Shown here: positions 6,541 through 9,947 of the stretch, piece after piece
How the letters are laid out: the number at the start of each line of letters is the position of its first letter
Position numbering within the stretch: position 1 is the first letter of the stretch
Source: Helicobacteraceae bacterium
GTDB lineage: Bacteria; Campylobacterota; Campylobacteria; Campylobacterales; SZUA-545
NCBI GenBank assembly: GCA_031273735.1
Contig: JAISRI010000125.1
Span: 1 to 9,947, forward strand
Length of the DNA: 9,947 bases
Direction of reading: 5' to 3'
Made by a program: the position numbers and the translations under genes
Notes under the pieces: generated by a model
Told to the model about the DNA's origin: nothing
Database searches by the model: none
What the model saw: the letters and a program-made list of their open reading frames with translations, nothing else

Positions 6541-8870
6541 CGCAAAACCGCGCCAAATTCGGCGTTTAGTTTTGTAAGAACAAGATCGGTAATCGCGGCG
6601 AGGCGCTCTTCCGAAAGCGTCTTTTCAAAAGGGTGGATAACCAGCCGCAGAGTCAAACTATGCTTTTGTCCAAGAGCGCCGTCGTCGTAAACATCGATCG
6701 CCGCGATTCTCTTTAAGTCCGTTATTTGAAGCGAAGCGATCGCCTCTTTTATCTCGCCGAAACGGAGTTTTTTATCGACGACGACGCTTAAATCTCTCTC
6801 GACCGGTTGAAGGCGGCTAAAGGTTTTCGCGCTAAAAACGCGATCGGAGATCTTATCCAGATTGATTCGCGCCGTAAATGTCGCCTCGCTTAGATCAAGA
6901 TGTTTAACTAGGCGCAAATTGAGTTTGCCGATCTCGCCGATCTCTTCGCCGTTTACGACGATTTTTGCCGACTGGGCGCTTTGCAAATACTCGATCTCGC
7001 GCTCCTCGAGAGCGAAATCCAGCGTCGCGCCCGCGATCAAAGAGGCGAAGCTAAAGAGATCGATATTTGCCGTTTTGCCGCGATTGCTGATAAAAGCCGC
7101 CTCTTTTTCGCCGCTGAAAATAAAAGCTATCTCGCGGGATTGAACGCGGTTTTCGTCGTAAATATCGCCTATCTCGAATAGCCGAACGCTCGATCTACCC
7201 TTCGCGCGGTTTTTCGCGGCGGCTTCCGCAAGGTTGATTAGAAGCGTAGGGCGGAGCGCGTTAAGGTTTGAAGCGATCGGATTGGCGATATTTAGATTTG
7301 AGGGAATCTGTTTGAAGCCAAACTTTTTCGCCGTTTTTTGATCGCAAAAGACAAAGTGCAACGATTCGTTAAAACCGCTTGCGGCGGCGCGATTTGCAAG
7401 GCTTCTTTCAAGGCGAAAACGCCGCCAGCCAACGGAAACGGAGCGTTTCGCGCTCGTTAAAAGCGGTTTTGAATCGATCGCGTCGATCCCCGAAATACGC
7501 ATTACCTCCTCGATGAGATCGGCTTCGTTGGTTAGATCGTGCCGCCAAGCGGGAGGCGTAACCAAAAAGCTATGCTGATCGCCGTTTGCCTGAACGCTTG
7601 CGCCTAGTCGCTTGAGTATAGAAGCGGTCTGATTTTTGGCGATCGTCCGTCCGAGCGCCCCGCTAACCTCTCTAGAGTCGATGGCGATCGCTCGCGCTCT
7701 GATATTAGGCGCGTAGCTAAGGGATTGCGAATAGAAAAAGGTATGGCTAACGCGAGAGAGAATCTCGTCTAAAAAGCGCGTTCCTCGCGCTAGATCGGGT
7801 TCGCTTCCTTTGGAGGCTCGATTAAAAAGCGCGTCGCCGGATAGTTTAAGCTCGTAAGCGCGTTTGGAAAGCTCTTCGGGCGGCGCGAAAAAGGCTTCGA
7901 TCGCGACGAGCGGGCTTGCGTCCGTAGCGGCAAACTGCGGATCGGCTTCAATGCCGATCGTCTCTATTTTGCGTTCGGTTACCGCGTCTATCAGCAGGTT
8001 TAGCCCGTTTTGCCTAACGAGGCGCAACTCCGCTCTAGGCGCTCCGCTACCCAGTTTCGTCAGATCGTAGGCGCGAAACAAAACGCCCGTCGTCAAAGTC
8101 GCGTAGGAGATCAGCGCGTCGATACGCTTGTTAAAATATACGCCCGAAAGCTCTAGGCGAAGTTGCGTTGTAAGCGGCAGTTCTAATCCGCGATTTTCTA
8201 AAGCGTTGATCAAAACGCTTGCCGTCGCCTCCCGATCGCTCGTTAGGTTTAATATCCGCCCGATTCCTCTAGCGCTCTCGTTGCGCGTTTTGCGTTCGCT
8301 TGAAAGCGGCGTTTCCAGCGCGGCGCAAAGTTCTCTCGCCAAGCCGTAAACGCTAGAGCAGTCGCCGCGATTGGCGGTTAGCTCCGCTTCAAAAACCGTG
8401 TCGGCGAGCGCGGGATAGTCGTTTAACTTCGCGCCCGCTTTTAACTCGCCAATCGAGTTATCCAGATGTAAAATCCCGTCGTTTAACGCGCCCAAACCAA
8501 GTTCTTTAGACGAGCAGATCATTCCAAAACTCTTTACGCCGCGAATCTTCGCTTCGGTTATAACGTCGCCGTCGGGCAGTTTAGCGCCAATCGTAGCTAC
8601 GGGAACAAACCGCCCCGCCTCTACGTTGCTTGCGCCGCAGACGATCGTCAATTTCCGATCGCCTACGTCGACTTCGCATACGCTTAATTTTTCTGCGCTC
8701 TCGTGTTTTTTAACGGCGGCGATCTTGCCGACGACGATACGATCGTCAAAGGCAATCTTTCTCACGCTTGCGATCTCGTGTCCGATCCGCACAAAGGTTT
8801 GCGAGATCTGTTCGTCGCTAATGGCGCTTAAAGGGATAAACTCGTTTAGCCAACTTCTAGTTACGATCAT
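6537..8870 (-). CDS. pheT: Phenylalanyl-tRNA synthetase beta subunit
   Basis: This is the beta subunit of the alpha2-beta2 enzyme that charges tRNA-Phe. The protein has 777 residues. An EMAP-like tRNA-binding OB domain lies at about 40-150, followed by the family motif TANRGDCSSVYGLARE (165-180). The B3/B4 region (about 200-375) is divergent; then comes B5 (about 390-465, including PPAWRHDLTNEADLIEEVMRI). A catalytic-like core without catalysis follows (about 475-680). The C-terminal ferredoxin-fold anticodon-binding domain (about 685-777) starts at RLQPVERDLSVVVD. In the editing domain the E. coli motif containing His261 (LHAFD) aligns with FRAYD at 265-269, so His is replaced by Arg266, while Glu325 matches Glu334. 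GGAG lies eight bases before the ATG at 8870. The gene overlaps pheS and aroA by ATGA at its two ends, fitting strict subunit coupling. Confidence 0.97.
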   Translation of the reverse strand: MIVTRSWLNEFIPLSAISDEQISQTFVRIGHEIASVRKIAFDDRIVVGKIAAVKKHESAEKLSVCEVDVGDRKLTIVCGASNVEAGRFVPVATIGAKLPDGDVITEAKIRGVKSFGMICSSKELGLGALNDGILHLDNSIGELKAGAKLNDYPALADTVFEAELTANRGDCSSVYGLARELCAALETPLSSERKTRNESARGIGRILNLTSDREATASVLINALENRGLELPLTTQLRLELSGVYFNKRIDALISYATLTTGVLFRAYDLTKLGSGAPRAELRLVRQNGLNLLIDAVTERKIETIGIEADPQFAATDASPLVAIEAFFAPPEELSKRAYELKLSGDALFNRASKGSEPDLARGTRFLDEILSRVSHTFFYSQSLSYAPNIRARAIAIDSREVSGALGRTIAKNQTASILKRLGASVQANGDQHSFLVTPPAWRHDLTNEADLIEEVMRISGIDAIDSKPLLTSAKRSVSVGWRRFRLERSLANRAAASGFNESLHFVFCDQKTAKKFGFKQIPSNLNIANPIASNLNALRPTLLINLAEAAAKNRAKGRSSVRLFEIGDIYDENRVQSREIAFIFSGEKEAAFISNRGKTANIDLFSFASLIAGATLDFALEEREIEYLQSAQSAKIVVNGEEIGEIGKLNLRLVKHLDLSEATFTARINLDKISDRVFSAKTFSRLQPVERDLSVVVDKKLRFGEIKEAIASLQITDLKRIAAIDVYDDGALGQKHSLTLRLVIHPFEKTLSEERLAAITDLVLTKLNAEFGAVLR

Positions 8871-9856
8871 CTAAATTGCTCCAAAAGGTCAAGATCGCCG
8901 TCAAAAAGCGAGCGCAGATCGCCTATGCGGTATTTGAGCGTGGCAAGCCTCTCTACGCCCATTCCAAAAGCGTAGCCGCCGACGTTTTCATAGCCGACCG
9001 CCTTAAAGACGTTAGGATCGACCATTCCGCAACCTAAAACCTCCAGCCAGCCCGTGTTTTTGCACATTCGGCACCCTTCGCCGCGGCAAAATATGCAACC
9101 CACGTCGACCTCCGCGCTGGGTTCCGTGAAAGGAAAAAAGCTGGGGCGAAAGCGAACGGGAAAGTCGCCGAAAAAGCTATTGAGAAAATCTTCCAAGATA
9201 TGTTTGAGATTGGCGAAGCTGATCGCGCCTTTTTCATCGACGGCAAGCCCTTCGACCTGATGAAACATCGGCGTGTGCGTCAGATCGTAATCGGGGCGAA
9301 AAACCGCGCCGGGCGCGATCATTCTGATCGGGGGCTTTTCCGATAGCATAGTTCGTATCTGAACGGGAGAGGTGTGCGTGCGCAAAAGCAAGCCGTCGTT
9401 CATATAAAAAGTATCCTGCATCTCTCTTGCGGGGTGGTATTTGGGTAGATTGAGCGCCTCGAAGTTATGAAACTCGTCCTCTACCAAAGGCCCCGTTTTA
9501 ATCTCGAAGTTCATACTTAAAAAATATTCGACAATCTCTTCCATTGCGCGGTTGATCGGGTGCAACGATCCGCCGCGATCGAAAGCGTCAAAAAGCGTAA
9601 CGTCCAAAGCCTCTTTTTGCGACCTTTGCGCGATCTCTTGATTTTCTAGCTCCGCTCGTTTCGCGGCGATCGCGTTTGTAAGCTCGGTTTTTTGGCGGTT
9701 AAGCTCGGCGGCGATACGCGCCTTTTCTTTTGGCGAAGCCTCTTTGAGAGCGGCGAAACCTTCGCTGATCGCGCTTTTTTTGCCTAGCAGTTCGGCGCGA
9801 AGTTTTTCAAGCGCGTCGATCGACGAAACGTCGTTGATTCTTGCTATATTTTCCAA
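8867..9856 (-). CDS. pheS: Phenylalanyl-tRNA synthetase alpha subunit (TTG start)
   Basis: This is the catalytic subunit: it activates phenylalanine and attaches it to tRNA-Phe. The 329 residues match the family length. An N-terminal coiled coil (about 1-85, rich in Ala, Glu and Lys) contacts tRNA. The class II catalytic core follows: motif 1 near 98-120, motif 2 at 186-203 (FRPDYDLTHTPMFHQVEG), and motif 3 at about 294-311 (YAFGMGVERLATLKYR). QDTFY (147-151) and the RTHTSPVQ segment (159-166) are typical. Residues 254-265 carry four cysteines spaced C-x2-C-x4-C-x2-C before GWLEVLGCGMV, an apparent metal-binding knuckle that E. coli PheS lacks. The frame starts with TTG at 9856. AAAGG at 9864-9868, seven bases away, supports it, and no in-frame ATG is close. 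Family alignment also places the first residues here. It is the first complete gene of the visible cluster. Confidence 0.97.
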   Translation of the reverse strand: MENIARINDVSSIDALEKLRAELLGKKSAISEGFAALKEASPKEKARIAAELNRQKTELTNAIAAKRAELENQEIAQRSQKEALDVTLFDAFDRGGSLHPINRAMEEIVEYFLSMNFEIKTGPLVEDEFHNFEALNLPKYHPAREMQDTFYMNDGLLLRTHTSPVQIRTMLSEKPPIRMIAPGAVFRPDYDLTHTPMFHQVEGLAVDEKGAISFANLKHILEDFLNSFFGDFPVRFRPSFFPFTEPSAEVDVGCIFCRGEGCRMCKNTGWLEVLGCGMVDPNVFKAVGYENVGGYAFGMGVERLATLKYRIGDLRSLFDGDLDLLEQFR

Positions 9857-9863
9857 ATGTCAG

Positions 9864-9868
9864 CCTTT
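9864..9868 (-). promoter_or_regulatory. Ribosome binding site supporting the pheS TTG start
   Basis: AAAGG seven bases upstream of the TTG at 9856. It decides the start because no ATG is available nearby in that frame. Confidence 0.6.
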
Positions 9869-9887
9869 GCGGATTTTTGGGAGCGTA

Positions 9888-9893
9888 ATTGTA
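9888..9893 (-). promoter_or_regulatory. Possible -10 box upstream of pheS
   Basis: TACAAT on the minus strand matches TATAAT at five of six positions. It would place the transcript start about 25 bases before the pheS TTG. No -35 box is visible at the right distance, but Campylobacterota promoters often lack a conserved one. The site overlaps a frame that stays open to the window edge, so it may instead be the tail of an upstream gene. Weak evidence. Confidence 0.3.
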
Positions 9894-9947
9894 ATGAATA
9901 CGCCGTTAAGCCACGCGACGATCGCCGTTTTCAAGCAAAAATCGCGC

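Larger units (their letters stand above)
1118..9924. repeat. Dispersed CGATCG / GCGATCGC palindromes (HIP1-like)
   Basis: By hand I count about 47 copies of the palindrome CGATCG, from 1118 to 9924, against 2 or 3 expected by chance in this length and composition. Seven are the octamer GCGATCGC: 2533, 4573, 5579, 5891, 6736, 7684 and 9666. Nearly all lie inside genes in different reading frames, often reading as Ile-Ala or Ser-Ile pairs. None is found in 1-1117, which includes all of efp visible here. Density is highest in ispH, aroA and pheT. The identity with cyanobacterial HIP1 is in sequence only; no common origin is implied. Confidence 0.8.
9857..9947. other. Upstream edge of the cluster: leader or end of a neighbouring gene
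   Basis: These 91 bases lie upstream of pheS and are cut by the window edge. On the minus strand one frame is open from the edge to a TGA at 9860-9862, three bases before the pheS start. A second ends at TAA 9906-9908. On the plus strand an ATG at 9894 opens 18 codons to the edge, with GGAG ten bases upstream. All three are too short to recognise. In Campylobacter and Helicobacter a HIT-family gene precedes pheS on the same strand, but nothing here clearly resembles a HIT protein. Confidence 0.35.

Noticed and set aside
1..9947. A hidden new system (mobile element, defence island, CRISPR, biosynthetic cluster)
   Set aside because: Nearly all of the window is covered by conserved housekeeping genes with intact motifs and short gaps. 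No long direct repeats, tRNA, integrase or transposase was seen.

Overview
The window is a dense block of eight housekeeping genes, all on the minus strand. The order in the direction of transcription (right to left) is pheS, pheT, aroA, ispH, rpsA, a small unnamed membrane-protein gene, serA and efp. The run pheS-pheT-aroA-ispH-rpsA-(unknown)-serA is the gene order I know from Campylobacterota such as Campylobacter and Helicobacter. The protein sequences fit that phylum, for example the cysteine-containing loop in PheS and the roughly 553-residue six-domain S1. Base composition is close to half G+C, well above Campylobacter or Helicobacter, so this is more likely an environmental or gut-associated lineage of higher G+C. 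I cannot name the species.

Layout from right to left. At 9857-9947 there is a short leader with a possible promoter, cut by the window edge. pheS (9856-8867) and pheT (8870-6537) encode the two subunits of phenylalanyl-tRNA synthetase. aroA (6540-5233) makes EPSP in the shikimate pathway. ispH (5243-4419) is the last enzyme of the MEP isoprenoid pathway. A 54-base gap carrying a good candidate promoter precedes rpsA (4364-2703, ribosomal protein S1). A 168-residue protein with an N-terminal membrane anchor (2687-2181) follows, then serA (2170-587, first step of serine synthesis). efp (554 to the left edge, elongation factor P) lacks only its last few codons.

The genes are tightly packed. pheS/pheT and pheT/aroA overlap by ATGA, aroA/ispH overlap by 11 bases, and the other gaps are 10 to 54 bases. 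No terminator was seen. The layout implies one long operon with at least one internal promoter. Its themes are translation (PheST, S1, EF-P) and amino-acid or isoprenoid precursor supply (AroA, SerA, IspH). AroA feeds chorismate, the precursor of the phenylalanine that PheST charges.

I found no mobile element, CRISPR array, tRNA, rRNA or new defence or biosynthetic system. The most unusual signal is not a gene: the hexamer CGATCG occurs about 47 times by hand count where about 2 or 3 would be expected, including seven copies of GCGATCGC, the HIP1 octamer known from cyanobacteria. Other points worth a second look are a degenerate editing domain in PheT, TTG start codons for pheS and ispH, and the conserved-position unknown membrane protein.
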